From contig MZZL01000409.1 in the NCBI GenBank assembly GCA_002749535.1, positions 2,434,160 to 2,498,159 of the forward strand: 64,000 nt of DNA. The letters run 5' to 3'. Origin of the DNA: Apophysomyces variabilis. Its lineage: Eukaryota; Mucoromycota; Mucoromycetes; Mucorales; Mucoraceae. Positions 10,507-20,737 of this stretch are shown piece by piece (position 1 is the stretch's first letter; every line of letters begins with the position of its first letter). The notes below the pieces were generated by a model. That model worked only from the letters and a program-made list of their open reading frames with translations, was not told where the DNA came from and made no database searches. A program made the translations under genes and the position numbers.

Positions 10507-10626
10507 GCTCGGTTCGGTTCCTCGGTTCTTCTCGGTTCTGCTCCGTTCTTCTCGGTTCGGTTCGGTTCGGTTGCTTCACTATGGCGGTTCGATTCGGTTC
10601 CACCGAAGAACCGAACCGTACGGAAC
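10507..10626. repeat. CGGTTC-rich tandem array with inverted end
   Basis: Irregular repeats of CGGTTC/CGGTTCT run through most of the segment. The right end switches to the reverse complement (GAACCGAACCG), so it could fold into a hairpin. It sits exactly between the direct-repeat copy and the LTR fragment. Confidence 0.75.
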
Positions 10627-10627
10627 C

Positions 10628-10958
10628 TTATTTATATTGAATGTAAACGCCTTTCAACTGAGATCATAGAATTTTTCCATGAGGCTTATTCTTGATAATG
10701 CAAGATCAAATAGTAGAATGAATCAGATGTCCTTGATACAACAATAGTTTCCAAGGAACAATACAAGATCAGATCCATGGATTGTATGCGCCTAAAACCC
10801 AGTAGCATGATAGTAATCAGTACATCTGTTAACCTGAGTTTAAATAGCTTAATTCATAATCCGCTCAGTTGCCTCAAAGTGACAAGCTGAAGTCGAATAT
10901 TGAAAGTTGTTGATTCATACAAGGTTAATCATTAATCTATCGGATATGAATACAAACA
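10628..10958 (-). repeat. Truncated LTR of the first gypsy family, inverted
   Basis: Read on the minus strand from 10958 it matches the LTR starting at 1072. The start (TGTTTGTATTCATATC), a block around GCTTGTCACTTTGAGGCAAC, the block TGTTCCTTGGAAACTATTGT and the TATAAATAAG box are all shared. Homology stops just after the TATA box, where the GGTTC array begins. It is a solo or broken LTR and much older than the intact element. Confidence 0.75.
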
Positions 10959-11014
10959 ATGTGGACATTGCTAAAACAGTTATCTGATTTATGGACATCC
11001 CTATATAAGTCGGC

Positions 11015-11286
11015 GATGACAAAATACTGCTCATTTCTTCATCAGAATGAATTAGCGAAGCACAAAGCATAAGTTTATCTCAGTTAGTTATAGATGAGTG
11101 AAACCGTCAAGCCAATTATGAAATAAAACACTTTTGAAACTGTGTTAATCATGCTTCCTACAGCAAACACTCTCTTTTTAGCATAACTATCCTATATGAG
11201 GTCTTCTACTCCTTTATTTTCTAAAAAAAGGGTTCTCTATATTGTCTTCTTCTATTTTCGTTTTTGGTTTGATTAGGTTCAGTTCC
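11015..11286 (+). repeat. Diverged direct repeat, copy 2
   Basis: Partner of 10250-10506. It also runs into a short GGTTC/GAACT/GGAAC stretch (about 11277-11314), a reduced version of the array after copy 1. The two copies bracket the LTR fragment. Confidence 0.55.
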
Positions 11287-13283
11287 AGCAAAGAACTGCT
11301 CTATGTGGAACTCTAAACAGAATATAAGCAAAGCTGAGAAGAAAAAGACTAACAAAGAAAAGACGATAAAATTTAAAATGGGAAGAATTTGTTAACTATA
11401 ATGCTATACTTCGAATCATTACTTTATTATATAAAACAAAATGTCGCTTTGATGTTGACGCCTTACAAAAATGGCTTTTTATGAATATTTGTATAGCCAC
11501 CATATCATTGCGCTACTGAGAAACTATGAATCTTCTTATGGTTACGGTTTTTTCAAAGTTCATATTCTCTTTAAAACTTTTAATCCTCTTTTACAAGTAG
11601 CAGATTTTATCATAGTACAATACTACGACTTTGCCCTCACTGTCATTGAATGAACTACTCTTGCATTACTAACTGACTGTGTCTGGGTGAGCCTTGTAAA
11701 TCTTGCGCACAATGAAGGACAGGAATTGATGCGGCTTGTCAACATAACTGTAACTAGAAGTTAGCCAATTTATATACCTACTGTGAACTGCGTTTACTGA
11801 CTACTTCTCTGTTTTCAATCTCGTAAGAAAAGTGACCACAGGTTGTTTCAAATCGCATAATATACCTCACGGACTTCAAATGTTCCAAGAAGTACCATTA
11901 TAGTAGTACTCCTAAAAACGTTGGGTAGTACTACATAAAAACAAAATTATAGCTGCATTTTACTGAGTCTGCGACGTAGTGGTCTCTACCAAATGAAATG
12001 GTATATACTTAAGACATGCTAAATCTTTAGCACAGAAGTTATCAATGCCGATAGCATGGTAAGTTCAAACCTGATAACAAAACCATTGCTAACAATTGGG
12101 TATTACACAGTTAGCTGGAAGGATCATCAATACAAGTGTAATCTATTATAAAGTTAAGATAGTAACAGCTTATTTACAGATACTATTTCATTTTCGAAAA
12201 TAAATAGTTATTTTGTAAGAGAAACAATAAAATCACCCTTAAATCTTAGCAACCGCTTGCATAATGATCCCCTAGTTTTATATGACAACACCAACCTCAT
12301 TGAGCCCGATTTCGGAATAATTAATCTCCAGTAACCATCAGGCTCCTGGGTGATCAATGCTTGCTGATAGAGCGGTATTCAAATACCCGTCCTCTTCAGA
12401 CGTACCGGTGATGACGAGAATTGTCAGATGCGAAGTGGAAAAGGGCCCAGCCTATGCTTTGCTCAGAAACGTGAGGTTACTACGATTTCGACTGGACTGT
12501 GAGAGTGTCGCATGAAGGTAACGGATAGGGTAAGCATTTCAAACACAAAAATGTCTCCATGGCAGAAGATGCCAGTAAATAACTGCCAGTATATATTTTA
12601 TAAAGCGAATGATAATAGTCCTAGCAAGGAGCCATAATAGACGATATCACGAAAACGTGGTACGAAAATATAAAGGCAATTTGAGAGATATCAAAGACAC
12701 GTGAAATGTTTCAAGCATAGCTGCATTTATGGCACACTTTACCTCCTTCCTGACTAAAATAAGTTACAATTACCGTTTGTCAGGAATGTGTATCTGACTT
12801 TCCATGATTTATCGGACGGATCCGAAGAAAAGAATTAAGGAAAAGTCTGAATGGTATGGAGAAGATCCCGTCATCGTGGGAACGAACTAGGAACGCGCAT
12901 GGGTGTGGCAATTCCGTCATTCTATCCACACGACTTGTATTATTCTTATCCAGCTGCAGCAAAAACCAACACATATGTAATAACGTGTAATTCCATCGTG
13001 TTGTTCCGCAGTGGTTTGGGCACCTTCGTCCCTAATGAAAGCAAACAAAAAAAGAAGGAATTAGAACCCTTGAAAATACCGTCTTCTTATTTTTTCTTCT
13101 TTTCTCTTGGGTCGCCTAGATCACTTTATTCGGATAGCCATCATTACCTAAGGAAGCAAATAGAGAGAGATCTGTCCTTTCGAAACGCCTGTTTTGTTTA
13201 GCAGAAATAAGAAAGATCTGACATTCTTGTGTGACGCACGGCTTTTCGGGTGAATCAACTGAAAAAGAAGAAAAGCTAGAGTT
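11287..13283. other. Gene-poor stretch
   Basis: About 2 kb without a convincing gene. A 60-codon ORF at 11471-11653 and a 116-codon ORF at 12851-13201 lack recognisable motifs and look fortuitous. No tRNA fold was found. Confidence 0.45.
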
Positions 13284-13850
13284 TCATGGAAACCAAGAGC
13301 TTAGGAAGTGAACCATGCTGAGTTGACTGTAGTCTGCTTTCCAAAAAGTAACGAGGATACGGTAGGCTAGGAAAAGCAACCATAGGCAACAGCAGGTCCA
13401 GAACACGATACGAGTGGGATGACGGACAGGGGCCTTTCTGGGAGTTGTGGTATTAACATGGCTGTTACTGTTTTTGCGTGGGAGTATTCTTCGGCGTAGA
13501 CCAGACAAGGAGCTAATTCCCCATGATGTATGGTTTGATGTTTCTGCTGACGGCTGAAACAACGGTAATCGGCGTTCTCGGGTTCCTTTTCTTTTGTTGG
13601 TTGACCATACGTCGTTGAGATCCGATGGTAGATGACGTCTTTGCCGTGATGGTCGATCGCCCATGTCAAGTGATTCCATTTTTATGGCGTGTTGGATTTC
13701 ACCGAAGTCCTGGTCTACGGAAAAAGACCCTTTCTTCAAAATATGGAAGTCCGACACCCGCCACTTTTCCTGTTTCCTTGCCCTTGCCTTCCCCCCACTG
13801 TTGTTCCCCAAACGATTGGATAGACCAATAAAGAATAAGATCGGCAGCAT
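13284..13850 (-). CDS. Hypothetical single-pass membrane protein, up to 188 aa
   Basis: An uninterrupted minus-strand ORF, long for this base composition. Most of the protein is basic and Ser/Thr/Arg-rich. A strongly hydrophobic helix (IVFWTCCCLWLLFLAYRILV) lies about 20-40 residues from the C-terminus, suggesting a tail-anchored or type II topology with a cytosolic N-terminus. The first Met (13850) is used here. A later Met (MESLDMGDR) about 57 residues in is an alternative start, and an unseen intron could change the N-terminus. No family recognised, and no neighbour suggests a role. Confidence 0.4.
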   Translation of the reverse strand: MLPILFFIGLSNRLGNNSGGKARARKQEKWRVSDFHILKKGSFSVDQDFGEIQHAIKMESLDMGDRPSRQRRHLPSDLNDVWSTNKRKGTRERRLPLFQPSAETSNHTSWGISSLSGLRRRILPRKNSNSHVNTTTPRKAPVRHPTRIVFWTCCCLWLLFLAYRILVTFWKADYSQLSMVHFLSSWFP

Positions 13851-15174
13851 AGCGGCTATTAATATGTTTTTATTTGCTCTTTTTATATGACATTTTTCAT
13901 CATCAAGTAAACCATTGTTGCATAGACCATGTCTGAGTGAAGCAAGAGAGAGTTACAAACTGCAGAGCAAATATATGTATATGTACTTATTAGAAAAGAA
14001 ACGATTGAATTCAGATACGCATGGTTGCAAATAGTAATCAGGTCAAAGACTCGATTAGAATTGGCAACTATCCGGTTAACAACAAAACATTGTGAAACGC
14101 ACATGTAGCAAAGCATGGTAACCAAAAAAAAAGCGGCGTAATAAGGAAACATGCTAACACGGCTCCGAACAGTGCATTCGTTACTTATGAATGACCGAAA
14201 AACGCCAAAAGACAACACGCAAGAAACGGCTGCTATTATTATTATTTACCATTATAATTCCTATTCCATTCCATGATGAACATTGAAGCCAAGGTCCAGA
14301 CTCGTCCGTCTTTTTCTTTCAGGCTCTACCATGGGATGATTTCTGATTCTCAACAAAATGGCCGAGGGAGACCAAATAAGAAAAGGACCCATTTAATGTT
14401 TTATTTATTTTCCATATCTCCAGACTTATGCCTTTGCAAAGAAAAGAAAATAGAATATGTGGGTTGTTCTAATTCAGCTAAACTTTGGAATGTAAGCTAG
14501 GATTTTTAGCTTGTTGCGCACGGATGTTTCTTCGCACTCCGTACTGTACACAAAGAAAAAATAGGGGGGGGGAGGAGGAAGCAAAGTAAATCTCAGTTTT
14601 GCTACATGACCATCTTTAAGGAGGAGATCCAAATTAACAAGTATGGCATTTTTGATATGCATGAAAAAAGAAAAGAAAGAAAAGGTTCTTTTATTAGCAG
14701 AAAGGAGACAAACCATAAAACACGAAAGAGAAAAAAAGGGATTTTGGCATGAAGAAGAGAGAGAAACAAAGATAGAGAGAGGGTTTGTGGGTCAATGCGT
14801 ATATATACAATCAATATGAAAAAGAAATACAAATTTAAATGGAATATAAAAGAAGCAAAGCTTAATATTTTTTTTTGTTGTTTTTTGGCTTTCATTTAGG
14901 ACATATCGCGATTATTCCAGTGGAATAGATTTCGAATTCAGGGAGGTTTGTGAGAATGTATGTTGTATGAGAGATATTTGACGGGTTGCTGCTGCTGGTA
15001 GGTGTTTTGTGTTGTTATTGTTGTTGTTTTACTGCTCGTAATTGGTGTTGTTGGATCAATTGTTGTTGCTTAATGGGAATATATAGATGTTTTTTTTCTT
15101 TTTGCTTTGTGTAGTAGGCAATTTTTCGTACTTTGATAAACGTAAAAGAAGGGAAGGTGAATGAAATGTAGTTG
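13851..15174. other. Intergenic stretch with low-complexity tracts
   Basis: Contains GA-rich and T-rich tracts and, at about 14990-15070, imperfect (TTG/CTG)n repeats. On the minus strand the last of these would lie in the 3' untranslated region of the zinc-knuckle micro-gene. Short ORFs here are low-complexity and not supported. Confidence 0.45.
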
Positions 15175-15335
15175 TTATTTGAGAAGAGGACAGGTTGATC
15201 TCTTGTGACCATATTTGCCACACCAACTACTACAAGATGGGATCGAGGAATTTAATCTCTTAAACACCAAGATGATTTAATTGGAACTTACCATTGACCA
15301 CCTTGTAAATTTAATGGTTTGATTGCAAGCGACAT
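15175..15335 (-). CDS. Zinc-knuckle micro-protein, 32 aa, two exons
   Basis: Exons are 15335-15292 (44 nt, starts ATG) and 15229-15175 (55 nt, ends TAA), separated by a 62-nt intron with a perfect donor (GTAAGT) and acceptor (TTGTAG). Splicing creates the first cysteine codon (TG|T) and completes a CX2CX4HX4C knuckle, CSWCGKYGHKRSTC. An in-frame TAA lies 12 nt before the ATG, so the ORF is closed on both sides. CCHC knuckles bind single-stranded nucleic acid; here the protein is almost nothing but the knuckle. The name of the family, if any, is unknown to me. The splice model rests on sequence only, and a longer transcript with further exons is possible. Confidence 0.55.
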
Positions 15336-15844
15336 GTGAGATGCTTTTTAGAATCCAAAGAGGAAAGCGTAGCAGTAGGAAAAGAGTGAAAGAAGGAAGA
15401 AGAGAGAAACTGATCGTTCCGGTATTTAAGAGGAGTTATACAACGAAAGTGACCGTGCGTCAAAAAAAAGGACGCACATACACACAGAGAGAGATAACAG
15501 GGAACTACAAGGAGAGTGAGATTATGTCCGATAGGAAATAAGACATATTAAGGATGATCTATGCCAACCGTGTCCTAGGCGGAGTCGCTTCCTGCTCCAC
15601 ATAGACACGTAGAAACGTTTGTGTTATCGCTCCCTTTCTGTCTGCCTTCTCTTCTCTTTATCCAATGAAAGTGGTATAAACCATACCATGTTAGACAAAC
15701 AGGTGATACCTTTGTCACGGGGGCTACCTCCCACAAAGTTTGCGAGAGGACAAAAGATCGACATTTGTCAAAATTTCCGTGGAATAGTATAACAAGACAT
15801 CCTTTTTAACCCTTTCGTCCGCCTTTTTCTTGTTTTATTACAAT

Positions 15845-15879
<35 letters not shown>

Positions 15880-16028
15880 CCATATGGACAAAGAACAAGA
15901 AGCATAAAGAAACAAACAAAAAGAGGTTCATACACTAATTGTTGTTTTTGAGTCATAGAAAGATCGTCATAGCTACTAACAAAAAAAATTGAAAAAAATG
16001 GGCACATGCATAGAGAAGTCTGTGTAGA
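15336..16028. other. Intergenic stretch with a dinucleotide repeat
   Basis: Upstream region of the zinc-knuckle gene and 3' side of the F-box gene. No gene recognised. An (AC)n repeat is listed separately. Confidence 0.5.
15847..15877. repeat. (AC)n microsatellite, 31 nt
   Basis: Uninterrupted AC dinucleotides between two genes. Confidence 0.95.
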
Positions 16029-16904
16029 TTAAATGGAAGACCTGAGTTTGGCCCGGCGGTCAAGGGATGGGGTGCTGTCGGCCATCAGTCGACGCTTAGG
16101 CGAAGGACGATATCGCATGACACGGATGACCGGTTGTGAAAGCCGACGCGGATCGGGAGGTGATTCTGTACAACGTTCGTGTGCCTTAGGTTCGTTCCAG
16201 AACGTATCAGTTTGTGCCACACACTCTATTTCGCCTTCCTCACGCCTTGCCAAGTAAAATTCATTCTGCGAAAGATAGCCAACAAGATAATGCATGCGAT
16301 CCAATAGTCCAGGCGCCACTGAGCCTGAACGGATACAGAATCTTTCTAGCTCTTCAAACGGCGGATCGTCCAATATGTGGGGTAGATGAACCAAGCTTAA
16401 CAGTTTAGCATAGTCTACTTCGTCAGCATAGTGAAGAGGCGTCACAGCTTGTTGCGCTTGCCAAACCAAACGATCATGGTCGTACAGGTACTCTACAAAG
16501 GATAGAGGAATACGGTTGGATGCTTGTCGATGAGCTAGGTGAAATGCAAATGCCTCGAGATGAGTACAGAGTTGTGTCATTTGGTTGCCGTCCGTTGTCA
16601 ATTCTAAAGTCTTCATACAGTGTCCGAACTGGTTTAGAATCAAAAAAATGGAATAGGTCGATAGACGAAGATGATTCAACCGTATTTCTCGAATAGCATA
16701 GTACGATCGAGGAATTTTGGGTACTAACCCGGCCACAGCAGCATCGGTAATAGGCTCATTAAATAGAACACGAGATGTCCAGATGGTTGGTGTTCCAAAC
16801 ACCTTTCGATGCAACTCCTTACATGTGGAGCTCAAACAGATAATATCCCGTAATGATAAATGGGCTGTAATAGCCACAAGGATCTTAGTAGATAGTATTT
16901 CCAT
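16029..16904 (-). CDS. F-box domain protein, 291 aa
   Basis: A single-exon ORF. Residues 1-45 form an F-box: ILSTKILVAITAHLSLRDII, then LSSTCKELHRKVFGTPTIW, the usual two-helix pattern ending in a Trp. The remainder is leucine-rich but without clear LRR periodicity, followed by a basic Ser/Arg-rich tail (PSPKRRL, DRRAKLR). F-box proteins bind Skp1 through this N-terminus and present substrates to SCF ubiquitin ligases; the substrate cannot be predicted. The Met at 16904 starts right at the F-box. An upstream exon (a lysine-rich ORF ending near 16932) is conceivable but not needed. Confidence 0.75.
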   Translation of the reverse strand: MEILSTKILVAITAHLSLRDIICLSSTCKELHRKVFGTPTIWTSRVLFNEPITDAAVAGLVPKIPRSYYAIREIRLNHLRLSTYSIFLILNQFGHCMKTLELTTDGNQMTQLCTHLEAFAFHLAHRQASNRIPLSFVEYLYDHDRLVWQAQQAVTPLHYADEVDYAKLLSLVHLPHILDDPPFEELERFCIRSGSVAPGLLDRMHYLVGYLSQNEFYLARREEGEIECVAQTDTFWNEPKAHERCTESPPDPRRLSQPVIRVMRYRPSPKRRLMADSTPSLDRRAKLRSSI

Positions 16905-17380
16905 ATCTTCTTCCTCTTCCTCTCCACCTTAAAGACAGAGAAAACTGTAAAAAGATGGAAAGGGTATACGATGGATAAAGAGAAAGGGGCGGGGAGAGAG
17001 AGAAGAGAAGAGAAGATATTTATCGATTTCGTTGTTTTTTTTTTTCGCTTTGGCTTTTTGTCGCTTATTCTCGTTTTCCCTCTCTTTGGCCATCGGTAGC
17101 ACAATCTCTTCCCTTTTGACACTTGACATGTTGTATCTATCTATTTTCCTTTTTGCGCAAATTGCTGCTGCAACTCCCTGTCATTCATGCTCCGGAATGT
17201 GCCCACAACAAGAAAAAGAAAAAAGCTAAAATGAACTCGTTTCTGTCATGTTGCTCGCCCCACATGTCGCACATACTATTCTCACTATAATCAAATTCCG
17301 TTCGAATCTTTTCTGTTTTTAAGTCAACGCTTTTTTATTTGCAACGACACATCTTCGAGGCTGTCCATGAATTGGCCGTC
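16905..17380. other. Intergenic stretch between F-box gene and RPL39
   Basis: GA/CT-rich promoter-like sequence of the F-box gene and the 3' flank of RPL39. No further gene recognised. Confidence 0.5.
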
Positions 17381-17832
17381 TTAAATGTTCAGCTTGGTGT
17401 GGCGCCAGTTGCGACGCTTGGCATTCCAGCTATGACAGAAAAACAGAAAAAAGGGTTCATGTGAATTTCTATGCTTCCTTTTTATTTTCTCTTGCTTTTG
17501 CTTACCGGATCTTGGTGTCCGACTTCAGACGGAACCAGTGAGGCAAAGGGCGGTTCTGCTTTTGAGCCTTGCCAAGCTTGACCTTAGTTCTGAATGACTT
17601 TTGCGAAGGCTAATAAAATGCGGTTGGTGCCAATGAACTATAGTTTCCCATCCTCTCCATGCAATTCCCTCCTGATGATCCCTGCCATCTCGCAATCATT
17701 GTCTTTTTATCTCCACCGTTCATCGTTGCCGTTTTTTTTAACTAATTCATCCATCCCATCCATCCATTGTCAAAGTAAAGAAAAATTCAAAATAGAAAGA
17801 AAGCAAAAGAGAATAAGAGACGTGCATACCAT
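17381..17832 (-). CDS. RPL39: 60S ribosomal protein eL39, 51 aa
   Basis: Exons 17832-17830 (only the ATG), 17609-17506 and 17429-17381 join to 51 codons, exactly the usual eL39 length. Visible family motifs are [29 protein letters not shown] and the C-terminal [14 protein letters not shown]. Introns are 220 nt (GTATGC...TTAG) and 76 nt (GTAAGC...ATAG). eL39 lines the exit tunnel of the large ribosomal subunit. It is transcribed divergently from the anillin-like gene, with 268 bp between start codons. The ATG-only first exon is the sole good donor-linked ATG upstream and is consistent with intron placement right after the start in many ribosomal protein genes. Confidence 0.93.
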
Positions 17833-18100
17833 GTCTACCAGTTCAAAAAAGAGAGGGCACCATCTTCAGTGCTTAGCCGGAAGTTTTGATGCCACAGCCC
17901 ATCGGGCGGCATTTGAATCTTTCCGAGCACCCAACCTATGCCAGTAAAGTTCCGGCTCCCTTCCATTTGCCCGAGGAATGGCATGCATTATTTCGCAATG
18001 ACCAGTAGAAAAAAAAGAGACGGGATGCATCTATATAACAATAGACTTCTACTTCTTTTTGCTCGTTTCTTTTTTTATTCATCTCTATATAACGTACTAA

Positions 18101-18508
18101 ATGCATAGGAATCCCTTACTGGTTTTTTCGTCTCCTCCCAGATCAACGTCGAGTCCATATCAAAACCGACCTCGATCAACAAAAACAGTATCCTCTGCCT
18201 CTATCAGGAAATTATTTAAACGGTTTTCAACCATACATTTCCTGAATAATACGCGTATAGCTCCATTTTCTATGAGCAACATGACCAAAAAACGAAGTCA
18301 TCAGCAGACAGAACCCATGCTGTACTATAATGGACCATATGACAGTTTGGATCAATTACCGGATGAAAAAGTAAACTGGATCAGGCAACCAATGACAGAA
18401 GATAGCATCAAACCACCAAAGATGGATTGCTCCGTCGTGTTTCGTAAATCCCAACAATGTGATCCATCCTGGTAACAAGATACTTGAATTAATAACAGAA
18501 TGTTGGAG

Positions 18509-18559
<51 letters not shown>

Positions 18560-19757
18560 TAACACGTTAACCTTGCAAAAATAGCCAAACTTTTCGGCCC
18601 ATAGATTCGAGTGCCATGTTTTATCTTCAAGGTTTTGTACAAGATTCTTATTTCAATCTGTTTATCTGAATGTGTTTTGTTTCGTAGTATTACAGGTCGT
18701 CAGCCATGACAACCCTAAACGTTGGTGTTAGCCATGATTCTCGATTACTCAATTGATTTAGCCGATGTGATTTTCTATATCTTTTCATAGCCTGCTCTTT
18801 CGCTTGCTCTGTTCAAGTAGATAACGACATTTCTTTGGGAGACTATTTCATAGGCAGACGATCTGGTAAAAGCACCGTGCAGGCAGATATCAACGAGACT
18901 TTTTTGTTGTGCGTGTTTGGCTTGGCTATACTTCCTACAATAACTTAACCTCTTCCTTTTGTTTTGCAGTGACATCCAATGCCCAACTACGGTTACTCTT
19001 AAGGTTTACTCTAAACCTCACTCCATGTTGGATATCCTTGGCCGAAATGAACAGGAACAGTTTGTGGGTCAAGACACATTCGATATCACATTGAACCCCG
19101 TCAAAAAACAGCTCCGACGTTGTACACTTACCAACGAACAACAAACGATCCAAGTCATGGTTGTCTGGGGTGTGTTTGTTAGTAATCGAGCCCAGACCTG
19201 GTTAGAGAATAGACGACTATTTGCAGGTTTTATCACGGTCTATGTTCGAGGCTCGGTAATACCAGTAAGTAAATGCTCCTTTTCCGTTTGTTTCCAAGCT
19301 TTTCCCGACGCCATATTTAAGTTGAAGAATAGCGATGGCAACGCTTTTGGGGAGTTCTCAGTGCCACTCAACTGGCGCTGTTTGATTTTGAGTATAAAGA
19401 AGTAAGGGCCATGAACAAAGCTTGATAAAAAGGAAAGAGTAAGCTAAATATTTCGAACGCTAGACACGACCCGTAGTGCATGTGGTTCCTCTGCGCAAGT
19501 TGACGAGTGCATTCCATCCTTCAACGGCTGACGACGAACGCCAAGTGGATGTGGGACCTCTAGGTTTGGCATTACAGTTTTCGGAAGCGGGAAAGGACGC
19601 GCCGTGTTCGAACTTTGAATGTCGCATGTATGTGTTACCGGACTCATCCGAGACGGCACAGTTCTGGATGGAAGCTTTAACGTATGGCATATCTCTGCTG
19701 AGGGAGTTTCATCATAGCGGGTTGGATAGCGGAATACCACTCAAACTGCTTTGGTGA
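18101..19757 (+). CDS. Anillin/Bud4-like protein with C-terminal PH domain, about 342 aa
   Basis: Exons 18101-18471, 18970-19264, 19333-19401 and 19464-19757 keep phase throughout. After a basic Ser-rich N-terminus comes an anillin-homology/C2-like region (TVTLKVYSKPHSM, FDITLNPVKKQLRRCTL) and then a PH domain. The PH begins YVRGSVIP|RWQRFWGVLSATQLALFDFE and closes with the hallmark helix SSETAQFWMEALTYGI. Such proteins organise septins and actomyosin at division or bud sites. The protein is short compared with anillins and Bud4, lacking the long N-terminus. The first intron is 498 nt, far longer than others here, so an unrecognised exon or another start (for example Met at 18272) is possible. 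A TATA-like TATATAA sits only 9 nt before the ATG. Confidence 0.75.
18507..18555. repeat. (GAAA)n(GA)n tract inside an intron
   Basis: About five AAAG/GAAA units followed by about 13 AG units, within the long first intron of the anillin-like gene. Confidence 0.95.
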
Positions 19758-20737
19758 ATACCATTTTGTATACCACTTTTCTCCATAAAATCTTTTTGCA
19801 GTGACAAGCAATAGAGGTTATCATTGGCTGACAAAGAATTTAGAGCTTCGGCAGATTAAGTTAGATTCTTGACAAGTGTGGTATTGCTTTTCCACATTCG
19901 ATTTCTTGACAAATGATTTGAAAGACACCTTGCTATTATTACTTCTCTGTATCACTCGAAACTTATCGAAAGGCAGCTTGTTGCCCTATGGGGAAAATGA
20001 ATTATCACCATATTCTTACCGCATAAGTTTCGTCGCATTAACTCTTACCCCAAAAGCAGTATAATTGTAGCTTTCATTATATTTGGACAAAAATTTCTCA
20101 GGCAGAGGAATTTGAAATTATGGTTATAACATAGATGAATTACAGAAGGAGAAAATGGCAACATATATGTAGCAGCCAAATCTAAACTTTCAGTCGTTCA
20201 TTGTCGCCTACGCCCATAATATGCCATTTCACGCAGTCCTCCCAAATAAATTAGAGAGCGGTACATAAGCTGTAGGTTTGTGAATAAATTCATTCTACTT
20301 TCAACATGATTTATCTGCCACCTCATTGGCGGCATGCTACACAAGCTTGCTCGATGCAGTCAAGAAAATGCTTGGTCAAGTTGAGTGAACAAGCACCAGG
20401 ATTGGGAAATACTGCAGACAACCAACCAAAACCAACTCTTCCATGAGAAGGTATTCACTTTTCCATATTAGACAAATTACACACTGTCTCTTGCAATACT
20501 CAATAACTCTCCCGTTTTCCATTAAGCAAACAGATAATAATAAAGGCGCCATTCGTTTATATGTCTGTTGAAAATCATTTACATGGGCGCAAAAGGAAAA
20601 TTGGAGCTATACAAAGGTGCAAAACGAAAAGAGGGAGGATGGAAAGAAATGAACAAATAAGGAACAATGTGGATAAAAAGTAAAGCCGATATAGGGTATG
20701 TTGAATACAAGCACGGTACCTCTCTCTTTGCTCAAGG
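19758..20737. other. Intergenic stretch between converging genes
   Basis: AT-rich region between the 3' ends of the anillin-like gene and MTHFR. No supported ORF or RNA gene. Confidence 0.5.

Noticed and set aside
12260..12540. Possible C/D-box snoRNA (TGATGA-like box)
   Set aside because: Only one box is convincing and no terminal stem was found.
12851..13201. 116-codon plus-strand ORF
   Set aside because: Composition is irregular, ends in low-complexity Ser/Phe stretches, no family features.
16929..17129. Lysine-rich ORF upstream of the F-box gene as an extra first exon
   Set aside because: No suitable donor to join it in phase to the F-box start, and the F-box already begins at its own Met.
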